A stretch of 64,000 nt of DNA from Bifidobacterium dentium JCM 1195 = DSM 20436 (lineage in GTDB: Bacteria; Actinomycetota; Actinomycetes; Actinomycetales; Bifidobacteriaceae), in assembly GCF_001042595.1 (NCBI RefSeq), contig NZ_AP012326.1, positions 1,550,001-1,614,000 on the forward strand. Reading direction: 5' to 3'. How positions within the stretch are numbered: position 1 is the stretch's first letter; each line of letters starts with the position of its first letter. The translations under genes and the position numbers were made by a program. The notes under the pieces are model-generated. The model ran no database searches and was not told the DNA's origin. It saw only the letters and a list, made by a program, of their open reading frames with translations. Of the stretch, positions 57,901-64,000 are shown piece by piece.

Positions 57901-58003
57901 TTCCGGCATCATCCACGTCATTGCCGCGATGACCGTGTTGCTGCTGGGAGGATGCGCCGCATACATCGTCCACAGGTGGAAGGCACATGCCGGACAGCGG
58001 TAG
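54965..58003 (+). CDS. Cell-wall-anchored GH26 endo-beta-mannanase with two carbohydrate-binding modules
   Basis: The 1,012-residue secreted enzyme hydrolyses beta-mannan. A signal peptide ends near PAIAAEDN. The GH26 domain spans about residues 45-390, with acid/base Glu205 in FRPLHENNGGWFWWG and nucleophile Glu316 in AFTEFGRSGE. A beta-sandwich linker (about 400-515) precedes two related modules (about 520-700 and 715-890) that resemble CBM23. An Asp/Ser/Thr-rich spacer ends in LSNTG (975-979), then a hydrophobic helix and basic tail, so sortase anchoring is likely. It matches the modular mannanase known from B. adolescentis. Confidence 0.9.
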   Translation: MGTVTKRLLATVAAASTILGMSALPAIAAEDNPTSSNNTVNISDVNATDEMRALFAKLRDSKAGDLRFGQQHATDEHISSTASEGDVYEMTGKYPAVFGWDAGLALRGAEKPSSGSDKQANAKALAQNIVDADAKGAIVTLSAHWYNPGTGGDFNDTTAVASELLPGGKYSGTFNEELDAIAATAQQAKRSDGTMIPIIFRPLHENNGGWFWWGSTHASANEYKELYRYIVDYLRDVKGVHNLLYAYSPGGVFNGDSTDYLATYPGDQWVDVLGYDEYDTDNSSDDSNDWINTVIKDLKMIGDEATSRGKIVAFTEFGRSGERKFNESGTGDKDTKFFSELADAIAKEVPNIAYMMTWANFGGSGEGFQSYTPWKGSDGEQDFKDFADSNANLMASKDNVDYSSAPAATEQTGTARIVTPVGGNRVTDTKLTIRVKTEGLQYSRLDTESATVTTDRGQNVKLTYSCNGYFIGTLDLEAAGIKLDQSKLTLTAHVSTKDGRELAAADGDGTVSVKLGAKPEQTVDDVESFDSYDSDAELQTVYSPNHSTKANLTLTDSPKDDGTKAGNLHYDFVSYPDYNGFQRSYTPKQDWSGFSKLNMYLKADGSDHKFVVQINAGGVTFEAYPKIDGKDGHEVSLNFGDADGNGGDFAPASWDTAHAGTKLSQQLLSEVSSFALYVNDNGGDRPKSGDLVLDSITLDGKRDAYVPQQTPSTPSDAEPQIVDDFSEYADDEALRSAWNSRKHTEVLSLTDGPTNGSKALRFKYGFGNGGWYDVAQYLGGKNWSGEGMLKLQVRGDGSGNAIGLQIGTMDGKYFHYDIKLDFEGWKQLEIPLVGNGELTQTWPDDTNKGKSMTDADLTSIKEMVFASNKWNAESTGIDFAIADIQVVPATGSPTDADAPKDDASEGTKQDDAKDDVKDTSADVANQDPASCPITDDSSNTADSGNGTSTNPSTQSGTQTSDAAKSAAQTTTAKTLSNTGSGIIHVIAAMTVLLLGGCAAYIVHRWKAHAGQR

Positions 58004-58038
58004 ACCCCCGCAAAGCAACATGACGACATGATCCGGTC

Positions 58039-58067
58039 AAGCCCTCCGTGATTTCCACGGAGGGCTT
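58039..58067 (+). terminator. Rho-independent terminator of the mannanase gene
   Basis: Perfect 12-bp arms AAGCCCTCCGTG/CACGGAGGGCTT with an ATTTC loop lie 36 bases after the stop, followed by TTGCC. Confidence 0.85.
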
Positions 58068-58103
58068 TTGCCATATCTGGCGTAAGCGTCACACGGTTCG
58101 CGC

Positions 58104-58109
58104 TATCAT
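58104..58109 (+). promoter_or_regulatory. -10 box of a leaderless Fic-like gene
   Basis: TATCAT lies seven bases before the ATG at 58117, and no ribosome-binding site is present between them. Confidence 0.5.
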
Positions 58110-58116
58110 CGGGAAT

Positions 58117-58908
58117 ATGACTCCCGCAGAACGTGCGAGCGCAGTCGCATTTGCTCTGAAGAACTGCGCACTGGAAGCGATGACGCCGGGTCCTGCGACG
58201 ATGCAGGCCGCAGCCGATTACGAACGCGGCTCAATCGATGTGTTGCGCCTGATTGAAATCGCCGACGATGAGTCCGATTCGCGAATCAGCCGCTATCGTC
58301 TGGCGGACGGCAGCCTGGACGATACCGCCTCCGATCATGCCTCAAGCCTGTTCGCAAGAAACGTGCTGCTGGCGGAACGCGGTTGGAAAACGACCGGAGA
58401 CCTGAGTGAGCTGACCGCCATCCATAACGGACTGTTCACAGGGGTGTTCGATGATGCCGGCAAGCTACGCACTTCGAACACCACGCGCGAACGCAGTGAC
58501 GACCGGGCCCGTGCCAAGGATCCGGAAGCGTTCTTCCCCGCCTCGCTCATCGAGACGGGTGCAATGAACATCTCCACCGAACTGGCGGAACAGCATAATC
58601 TGACTTGCCTGGACCGCGACGAGTTCATTCGAAAACTCGCCAAAATCTATGACGAGCTCGGCTACCTGCATCCATTCAAAGGCGGCAATGCGATGGTGCT
58701 GCGCATCTTCGCTTCGCGTCTTGCGCATGATGCCGGCTGGGACCTTGATTGGGGCCCGGTGACGCGCGAAACATATCGCAAGGCCAAGCATGACGCCTAC
58801 CAAGGCAAGATCATCGCGTTCGAACGCATGTTCGAGGCGATGGTACGCCCGGCGAATCAGACACGTGTGTTCCTGATCGCCGGATGGGACCAAGGTCCCG
58901 CACACTGA
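58117..58908 (+). CDS. Fic-like protein with a divergent active-site motif
   Basis: The 263-residue protein has the Fic fold landmarks: DELGYLHPF starts the active-site loop at His185. The loop reads HPFKGGNAMVLR where active Fic AMP-transferases have HPFx[DE]GNGRxxR. The metal-binding Asp/Glu is Gly and the phosphate-binding Gly-Arg pair is Ala-Met. His185 and the final Arg remain. Fic enzymes usually transfer AMP to Ser/Thr/Tyr of a target protein; some variants transfer other groups. Activity here may be lost or changed. It stands alone, with a leaderless start. Confidence 0.75.
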   Translation: MTPAERASAVAFALKNCALEAMTPGPATMQAAADYERGSIDVLRLIEIADDESDSRISRYRLADGSLDDTASDHASSLFARNVLLAERGWKTTGDLSELTAIHNGLFTGVFDDAGKLRTSNTTRERSDDRARAKDPEAFFPASLIETGAMNISTELAEQHNLTCLDRDEFIRKLAKIYDELGYLHPFKGGNAMVLRIFASRLAHDAGWDLDWGPVTRETYRKAKHDAYQGKIIAFERMFEAMVRPANQTRVFLIAGWDQGPAH

Positions 58909-58928
58909 CAACCCCGCTCGGACCGTTC

Positions 58929-59933
58929 TCAGTCGATGTCACCGAGGTGATGTTGCGTGTAGGCATCGGCCTGTGCGTCAATGGCATCGTAGTCGCCGGC
59001 GTCCGCATGCCCGATGATGGCCATCGCGTTGTCAAGCAGGGCGGGATTGAGCGCCTGTAGCCAGTGGATGCGCGGATCCCGGCCGAACCAGCCCATCTGT
59101 TTGCGGGCAAGCCGTTTTGTTTTCTGCGCGATGTCCATGAACGTGTCGTTCAGATCACGCAGACCGTCCAGATAGTCGACGACCTGCTGATAGCCGAGCG
59201 CCTTGGCGGCGGTGATGCCGAGCCGAGGGCGAATCCGCTCCACCTCCTCGATGAATCCGCCTTCCAGCATCTGCTTGGTACGGATGTCGATGCGACGATC
59301 CAACTCTTCGCGTGGCAGATCAAGACCGATCTGCACGGTGGGAATCACATATCGATAGTGTGGCAGGCTTGCCGAATACGGACGACCGGTCACTTCGATC
59401 ACTTCCAGCGCACGGATGGTGCGACGCGGATTATGTGGATCCATGCGCGCCGCCGCCTGCGGATCCTTGGCCTTGAGCTCGTCGAACAGCGCTCCGGCAC
59501 CCTCCGTCCTCTCACGTTCCTCCAACCTGCCACGCACGTTCGGATCGGTGCCGGGGAACGAAATGTCGTCGATTGCGGCACGTGCGTACAGGCCGGAACC
59601 GCCGACCAGGATCGGACGAATGCCCTGCCCCTGCAGTTCGGCGATCTTCTCGCGTGCCAACTCCTGGAAGCGAGCCACCGACATGGCGTCATCCGGATCG
59701 ATGATGTCGATGAGATGATGCCTGACCTGAGCCCGTTCCTCGGCGCTCGCCTTGGCGGTGCCGATATCCATGCCCCTATACATCTGGTAGGCATCGGCGT
59801 TGACGATTTCGGCCCTTTCGCCTTTGGACGCCAGCGCTTTGGCGATGGCGATGCCGAGTCCCGTCTTGCCGGATGCGGTGGGCCCCACGATGGAGACCAC
59901 ACGTCGCGACTGTTCCTCAGTGACGGACGGCAT
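58929..59933 (-). CDS. miaA: tRNA dimethylallyltransferase
   Basis: MiaA adds a dimethylallyl group to A37 of tRNAs reading UNN codons. The 334-residue protein has the P-loop [40 protein letters not shown] and GSGLYARAA. The start at 59933 overlaps the miaB stop by 17 bases, so the two are translationally linked. A longer frame upstream is inside miaB and was rejected. Confidence 0.93.
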   Translation of the reverse strand: MPSVTEEQSRRVVSIVGPTASGKTGLGIAIAKALASKGERAEIVNADAYQMYRGMDIGTAKASAEERAQVRHHLIDIIDPDDAMSVARFQELAREKIAELQGQGIRPILVGGSGLYARAAIDDISFPGTDPNVRGRLEERERTEGAGALFDELKAKDPQAAARMDPHNPRRTIRALEVIEVTGRPYSASLPHYRYVIPTVQIGLDLPREELDRRIDIRTKQMLEGGFIEEVERIRPRLGITAAKALGYQQVVDYLDGLRDLNDTFMDIAQKTKRLARKQMGWFGRDPRIHWLQALNPALLDNAMAIIGHADAGDYDAIDAQADAYTQHHLGDID

Positions 59934-61371
59934 AGGTCTGGCCTGCCTTCGGATCGGGATCGGCGATGAGATTATGCCGGCCTGCATGGGTGACGGTGGC
60001 GGTGACGAAATCTCCCACCTGCGGCATCGGCTCACCTTCCGGAATGCCGACATGCACGAGCACTCCGGTCCTTTCGCGACCGGTCACGCGATGGGTGGCG
60101 GCATCCTTCCTGCCGGACGCACCGGTGACCATCACTTCGACGTCACGGCCTTCGAAGATCTTGAGATTCTCTTCGGTAATGCGCTCCTGCAGGGCGACAA
60201 GACGCTCGAAACGGTTCTGGACCACATCATGCGGCACCTGTTCCATCTCGGCGGCCGGCGTGCCGGGGCGTGGCGAGTAGATGAACGTGAATGCAGACGA
60301 GAATCTCGCCTCCTCGACCACGCGCATGGTCTCCTGGAAGTCCTCCTCCGTCTCGCCGGGGAAGCCGACGATGATGTCCGTGGAGATCTGCGCGTCCGGC
60401 ATGGCCTCGCGAATCTTACGCAGAATATCCAGAAACTTCGCGGAACGGTAGGAGCGGCGCATCGCGCGCAGAATCCTGTCGGAACCGGATTGCAACGGGA
60501 AATGCAACTGATGCATGACATTCGGCGTTTCGGCCATGGCGGCGATCACATCGTCAGTGAAGGCTGCCGGATGCGGCGACGTGAAACGCACACGCTCCAG
60601 GCCCTCGATCTCGCCGCAGGCGCGCAACAGCTTGGAAAAGGCGAAACGATCGCCGATGCCGTAGCCGAAGGAGTTCACATTTTGCCCGAGCAACGTGATT
60701 TCCTTGGCACCTTCATCGACGCATTGGCGAATCTCGGCGAGGATGTCGCCCGGACGTCGATCATGTTCCTTGCCACGCGTGGTCGGCACGATGCAGAACG
60801 TGCACGTGTTATTGCACCCCACGGAGATGGCCACCCAGCTCGATACCCGAGAGTCACGATCGGTGGGCAGCTGGCTCGGGAAATAATTCAGTTCCTCCTC
60901 CACCTTGACCTGCGCATGCCCTTGGACGCGGGCCTGGTCGAGCAGCTGTGGCAGAGAGCCGATGTTCTTCGTACCGAACACGGCATCGACCCATGGGGCC
61001 TTCTCGGCGATCCGCTCACGATCGAGCTGCGCCATGCATCCACCGACGGCGATTTGCAGGTTCGGGCGTTCGCGCTTCATCTCGGCCCATAGGCCGATGG
61101 TGCCGTACATGCGTTCGGCGGCATTCTCGCGCACCGCACACGTATTCATGACGATCAGGTCCACATCATGATCCATATACTGTTCCTCGGTGGCCGGAAC
61201 ATAGCCGGCATTCTCAAGTACGCCCGCGATGCGTTCGGAATCATGCACGTTCATCTGGCAGCCGAGTGTATGCACGTAGAACACGCCCCTACCCCGCACG
61301 GGGGCCGTGTCGACGGTCGGTTCGGCCAGTTTCGAGGCACGCTCCGCCTCGGTCATCATGTCTTCATTCAT
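59917..61371 (-). CDS. miaB: tRNA-2-methylthio-N6-dimethylallyladenosine synthase
   Basis: This radical-SAM enzyme adds a methylthio group to i6A37 made by MiaA. The 484-residue protein has the N-terminal UPF0004 domain ([33 protein letters not shown]), the radical-SAM cluster site [12 protein letters not shown], and a C-terminal TRAM domain. The ATG at 61371 lies eight bases after TAGCAT without a ribosome site, so a leaderless mRNA is likely. It is first in the miaB-miaA operon. Confidence 0.95.
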   Translation of the reverse strand: MNEDMMTEAERASKLAEPTVDTAPVRGRGVFYVHTLGCQMNVHDSERIAGVLENAGYVPATEEQYMDHDVDLIVMNTCAVRENAAERMYGTIGLWAEMKRERPNLQIAVGGCMAQLDRERIAEKAPWVDAVFGTKNIGSLPQLLDQARVQGHAQVKVEEELNYFPSQLPTDRDSRVSSWVAISVGCNNTCTFCIVPTTRGKEHDRRPGDILAEIRQCVDEGAKEITLLGQNVNSFGYGIGDRFAFSKLLRACGEIEGLERVRFTSPHPAAFTDDVIAAMAETPNVMHQLHFPLQSGSDRILRAMRRSYRSAKFLDILRKIREAMPDAQISTDIIVGFPGETEEDFQETMRVVEEARFSSAFTFIYSPRPGTPAAEMEQVPHDVVQNRFERLVALQERITEENLKIFEGRDVEVMVTGASGRKDAATHRVTGRERTGVLVHVGIPEGEPMPQVGDFVTATVTHAGRHNLIADPDPKAGQTYAVRH

Positions 61372-61492
61372 AACGCACCATGCTATCGGCAGGGCCGCCC
61401 AGAGATTGATGAACGAGGCGACAATCATGGCGATTGCGTGAATACGAAGCGCTTCCTCGGTCTTTTCACAGTGTCGTTAGGGGCATCATGGG

Positions 61493-61498
61493 TACACT
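61493..61498 (+). promoter_or_regulatory. -10 box of the leaderless alarmone synthetase gene
   Basis: TACACT lies seven bases before GTG at 61506. The arrangement copies the DUF3046 start (TACACT, seven bases, GTG). Confidence 0.5.
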
Positions 61499-61505
61499 GT
61501 TGCCC

Positions 61506-62234
61506 GTGATACTTGACAGACAAAGCCGCATCAACACTGCCGATCTCAAAGCCAGATTGAAGAATGTGGACTTCGGCAAGGGGGCATTCCCTGCCGATCA
61601 GATCACCGAATTCATCGATCAGATGCAGGTGTATGAGGGTGCCATGTACGAGATCAGCACCAAGCTGGAAATCCTCGATTCGGAGTTCCAGGTACGCTTC
61701 TCGCATGATCCGATCCATCATATGGAACGTCGTCTGAAGTCCGTCAATTCCATTCTGGGCAAGCTGAAAAGGCGTGACCTGCCGCTTACCGTCAATGCCA
61801 TCAAGGACAACCTGTTCGATGTGGCCGGCATCCGCGTGATCTGCAACTATCGGGACGACGTGTATTCCGTATCCAACTATCTGTCGGCTCAGAACGACAT
61901 TCAGGTACTGCGGGTCAAGGACTACATCAGGAATCCCAAGCAGAACGGCTACCGTTCGCTGCATGTGATCTATGCAGTGCCGGTGTTCCTATCTTCAGGC
62001 CCGCACTACACACCGGTCGAAGTACAGTTCCGCACCATCGCCATGGACTATTGGGCGAGTCTGGAACATGCGCTGCGCTACAAGACGGATCTTCCGGATG
62101 CCAAGCTGTCCGAGTATTCGCAGACGTTGCTCGATTGTGCGCGCAGCCTGCAGAACATCGAAACGCAGATGCAGAACATCCATCGCGACATCAACGGCGC
62201 ACCGCAGGTCGGCGAAGCCCCGAAGACCAGCTGA
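61506..62234 (+). CDS. Small alarmone synthetase (RelQ-like GTP pyrophosphokinase)
   Basis: The 242-residue protein is a single RelA/SpoT synthetase domain without the HD, TGS or ACT parts. Motifs are FDVAGIRVICNYRDDVYSV, VLRVKDYIRNPKQNGYRSLH and VEVQFRTIAMDYWASLEHAL. It makes (p)ppGpp without needing the ribosome and so adds to Rel encoded at 15354-17678. GTG at 61506 was chosen because of the -10 box; an ATG at 61488 overlaps that box. Confidence 0.9.
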   Translation: MILDRQSRINTADLKARLKNVDFGKGAFPADQITEFIDQMQVYEGAMYEISTKLEILDSEFQVRFSHDPIHHMERRLKSVNSILGKLKRRDLPLTVNAIKDNLFDVAGIRVICNYRDDVYSVSNYLSAQNDIQVLRVKDYIRNPKQNGYRSLHVIYAVPVFLSSGPHYTPVEVQFRTIAMDYWASLEHALRYKTDLPDAKLSEYSQTLLDCARSLQNIETQMQNIHRDINGAPQVGEAPKTS

Positions 62235-62237
62235 TCA

Positions 62238-63251
62238 TCATCTGCGCCGTTCCGCACCGAGCACCGCATCATCCGACTGCTCGCACCGCCGCAACCGTGG
62301 CACCCTGACCGGTATCTGCGCAAGCACGGTTCCCGCGAAAATCAGCGCACAGCCGACATAGGCACGCATCGTCATGACCTCACCAAGCAGCAGTGCACCG
62401 CCGATTACGGAAAAGAACGATTCGAGGGACATGATCACGGATGCTCGCGTGGGTGGCACCAATTGCTGTCCGACCACCTGCAGGGTGTAGGCTATGCCGG
62501 CGGATCCGACGCCCGCATAGACTATGGCGAACCACGCATGGCCCGCTCCCGCCCAGTCGACGGAGCCTTCGACGAACGAACCTACCCAGCTCAACACGGC
62601 GGTTGTGGCGATTTGACCGAACGAGAGCGCGATCACATCCATTTTCCGGCCGAACGTATCGATTACCAGGATGTGCGTGGCGAACAACACGGCGGTAAAT
62701 AGGAGCACCACGTCGGCGATGGTGATGGAGCCAAAGCCATCGGTGACGCACAGCAGATAGAAACCGACCACGGCTATGGCCACACTGATCACGACGCTCA
62801 GATGGATGCGACGACGTAGCACCACGAAGGCAAGCAGCGGCGTCATAACGATATACAGTGCGGTGATGAAGCCGGAACGCCCCGCCGAACCACTGTAGAG
62901 CACGCCATACTGCTGCACCGTGCTGGCAGAAAAGAGCACCACGCCGCAGATGACGCTGACCGCCACGGGGCTGGCGGTCCATTTCGGCAGATCCATGACC
63001 TTGCCGTCCCCGAGCTCAAGAACCGGCCGTTCGCCTGCATCATATGCCGTTCGAGATCCGGCCGTGGCCTTGCCGCGCCGTCTGAACCATAACAACGGCA
63101 GCAACGAAAGGGCCCCCAGCGTGAATCGCGTGGCGTTGAAGAACAGGGGCGTCATGGAAGCCATGCCCTGCACCTGCGACACGAACGCGAATCCCCAAAT
63201 CATGGCCGTCAATATCAGGCAGGCCATGCCTCCGATCTCTTTGCTCTTCAT
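62238..63251 (-). CDS. DMT-superfamily (EamA-type) transporter
   Basis: The 337-residue protein has ten predicted helices in two EamA repeats (ILTAMIWGFAFVSQVQG at the start, TRASVIMSLESFFSVIGGAL in the second). DMT transporters carry metabolites or drugs; the substrate is unknown. ATG at 63251 lies eight bases after TACGGT; a TTG three codons upstream is possible. Its stop is three bases from that of the alarmone synthetase gene. Confidence 0.85.
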   Translation of the reverse strand: MKSKEIGGMACLILTAMIWGFAFVSQVQGMASMTPLFFNATRFTLGALSLLPLLWFRRRGKATAGSRTAYDAGERPVLELGDGKVMDLPKWTASPVAVSVICGVVLFSASTVQQYGVLYSGSAGRSGFITALYIVMTPLLAFVVLRRRIHLSVVISVAIAVVGFYLLCVTDGFGSITIADVVLLFTAVLFATHILVIDTFGRKMDVIALSFGQIATTAVLSWVGSFVEGSVDWAGAGHAWFAIVYAGVGSAGIAYTLQVVGQQLVPPTRASVIMSLESFFSVIGGALLLGEVMTMRAYVGCALIFAGTVLAQIPVRVPRLRRCEQSDDAVLGAERRR

Positions 63252-63289
63252 GAGGAACAACCGTAAAGCAGGCCGTTTACCAACAAAAA

Positions 63290-63314
63290 GGCCTGACCAT
63301 ATTCTGGTCAGGCC
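63290..63314 (-). terminator. Rho-independent terminator of the BI-1-like gene
   Basis: Perfect 10-bp GGCCTGACCA/TGGTCAGGCC arms with a five-base loop are followed on the minus strand by TTTTTG. Confidence 0.85.
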
Positions 63315-63348
63315 AACAAGCGACGCGAACGTCGTTACTCGATGTGCC

Positions 63349-64000
63349 TCAGTTACGGCTGCCGAACAGACGCAGGATGTACAGGAACATGTTCACGAAG
63401 TCGAGATAGAGATTCAACGCGCACAGAATCGAGATCTTCTTGATCATGTCCGGGCCTTCGCCCGCGTACTGGGCGAACAGGGCGCGGGTGGCCTGGGCGT
63501 CGTAGACGGTCATACCGGCGAACAGCACCAGCCCGATGGCGGAGATGAGCATCAGGGCGGTGTCGCCCGGTGCGAAGATCGCCAGCAGCACTTCGGCGAT
63601 GATGAGCACGATAAGGCCTGCAAGCAGGACCGGTCCCGCCTTGAGCATGTTGAACTTGGTGGTGCGGCCGAGCATGGTCAGCGCGAAGAAGAACCCAGCG
63701 CACAAGGCCAGTGAAATGCCGATGGTGCCGAGGTCATAGACGGCGAAGATGATGCTCAGGGTAAAGCCCATGAGCGCGGCGTACACATAGAACATGACGC
63801 GCGCCGAGGAAGGCGTCATCCTGGTGATGCAGGCACCGAGATAGACGGCCAGCACGATCTGGACGATGGCCGGTGCGAATACGCCGAAGATGCCGGTGTA
63901 TTGGAGGAACGTGATGTACAGGCCGGTCATCTGCGTGACGATGGCGACCACGGCGGTGACGAGCAGACCAATGGTCATCTCGCCGTAGGCCCGGGTCACG
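63349..64000 (-). CDS. Bax inhibitor-1-like (YccA/YbhL) membrane protein, 5' end outside window
   Basis: At least 216 residues are present; the frame is still open at the right edge. Seven hydrophobic helices and the blocks ALMGFTLSIIFAVYDLG, MTVYDAQATRALFAQYAG and CALNLYLDFVNMFLYILRLF (20 residues) fit the Bax-inhibitor-1 family of membrane proteins. The bacterial role is unclear: calcium leak or membrane-protein quality control have been proposed for relatives. Confidence 0.88.
   Translation of the reverse strand, partial: VTRAYGEMTIGLLVTAVVAIVTQMTGLYITFLQYTGIFGVFAPAIVQIVLAVYLGACITRMTPSSARVMFYVYAALMGFTLSIIFAVYDLGTIGISLALCAGFFFALTMLGRTTKFNMLKAGPVLLAGLIVLIIAEVLLAIFAPGDTALMLISAIGLVLFAGMTVYDAQATRALFAQYAGEGPDMIKKISILCALNLYLDFVNMFLYILRLFGSRN

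Noticed and set aside
1..64000. CRISPR array or tRNA genes
   Set aside because: No regularly spaced repeats and no cloverleaf with a TTCRA arm were seen by eye, although a tRNAscan run would be needed to be certain.

Overview
The window looks like chromosome of a Bifidobacterium, close to B. adolescentis. The evidence is a high-GC actinobacterial gene set (bifunctional Rel, dut, DUF4193, SepH, ClgR, DUF3046, long-form HPF, recA-recX with an actinobacterial SOS box), a TTG-started SigA with a long Lys/Ala-rich and acidic N-terminus, a cell-wall-anchored GH26 beta-mannanase, and many genes that start directly after a -10 box with no leader. Species assignment is inference. No tRNA, 16S/23S/5S rRNA or CRISPR array was seen.

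Layout. 1-7.8 kb: tail of a CdaR-type regulator, NAD synthetase, and a methionine-type ABC transporter (metQ-metN-metI) with an M20 amidohydrolase downstream, then a Cof-type HAD phosphatase. 8.15-14.66 kb: an accessory island bounded by a perfect 33-bp direct repeat that duplicates the first bases of the cyclophilin gene. 14.6-20.9 kb: cyclophilin, Rel, dUTPase, DUF4193, SepH, phosphodiesterase. 21-28.9 kb: ParC, the very large helicase Lhr, and a small regulator/membrane-protein pair. 29.5-38.3 kb: two membrane proteins, ParE, SigA, DUF4192, polyprenyl synthase. 38.4-47.6 kb: PASTA-domain kinase, acyltransferase, TrpD, SecA, HPF and the RNase P RNA. 47.6-54.7 kb: recX, recA, DUF3046, clgR, cinA, pgsA, ftsK. 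55-64 kb: GH26 mannanase, a Fic-like protein with an altered active-site motif, miaA-miaB, a small alarmone synthetase, a DMT transporter and a Bax-inhibitor-1-like protein (cut by the right edge).

The core genes cover DNA topology and segregation (ParC, ParE, FtsK), recombination and SOS (RecA, RecX), the stringent response (Rel plus a small alarmone synthetase), ribosome hibernation (HPF) and tRNA modification (MiaA/MiaB).

The part most worth attention is the island. It encodes a protein with the fold signature of the DnaB C-terminal domain but without Walker A, Walker B or the arginine-finger region, and a protein whose N-terminal half matches the FtsZ C-terminal (T7-loop) domain without the GTP-binding domain, fused in frame to a GIY-YIG nuclease. 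It also has a second GIY-YIG paralogue, two proteins of unknown family, a 22-codon ORF overlapping one of them, and decayed IS3- and probable IS256-type transposases. No integrase or replication gene is visible. Two cut-down relatives of essential host NTPases (DnaB, FtsZ) beside nucleases suggest a host-interference or defence module; that function is inference from sequence only.
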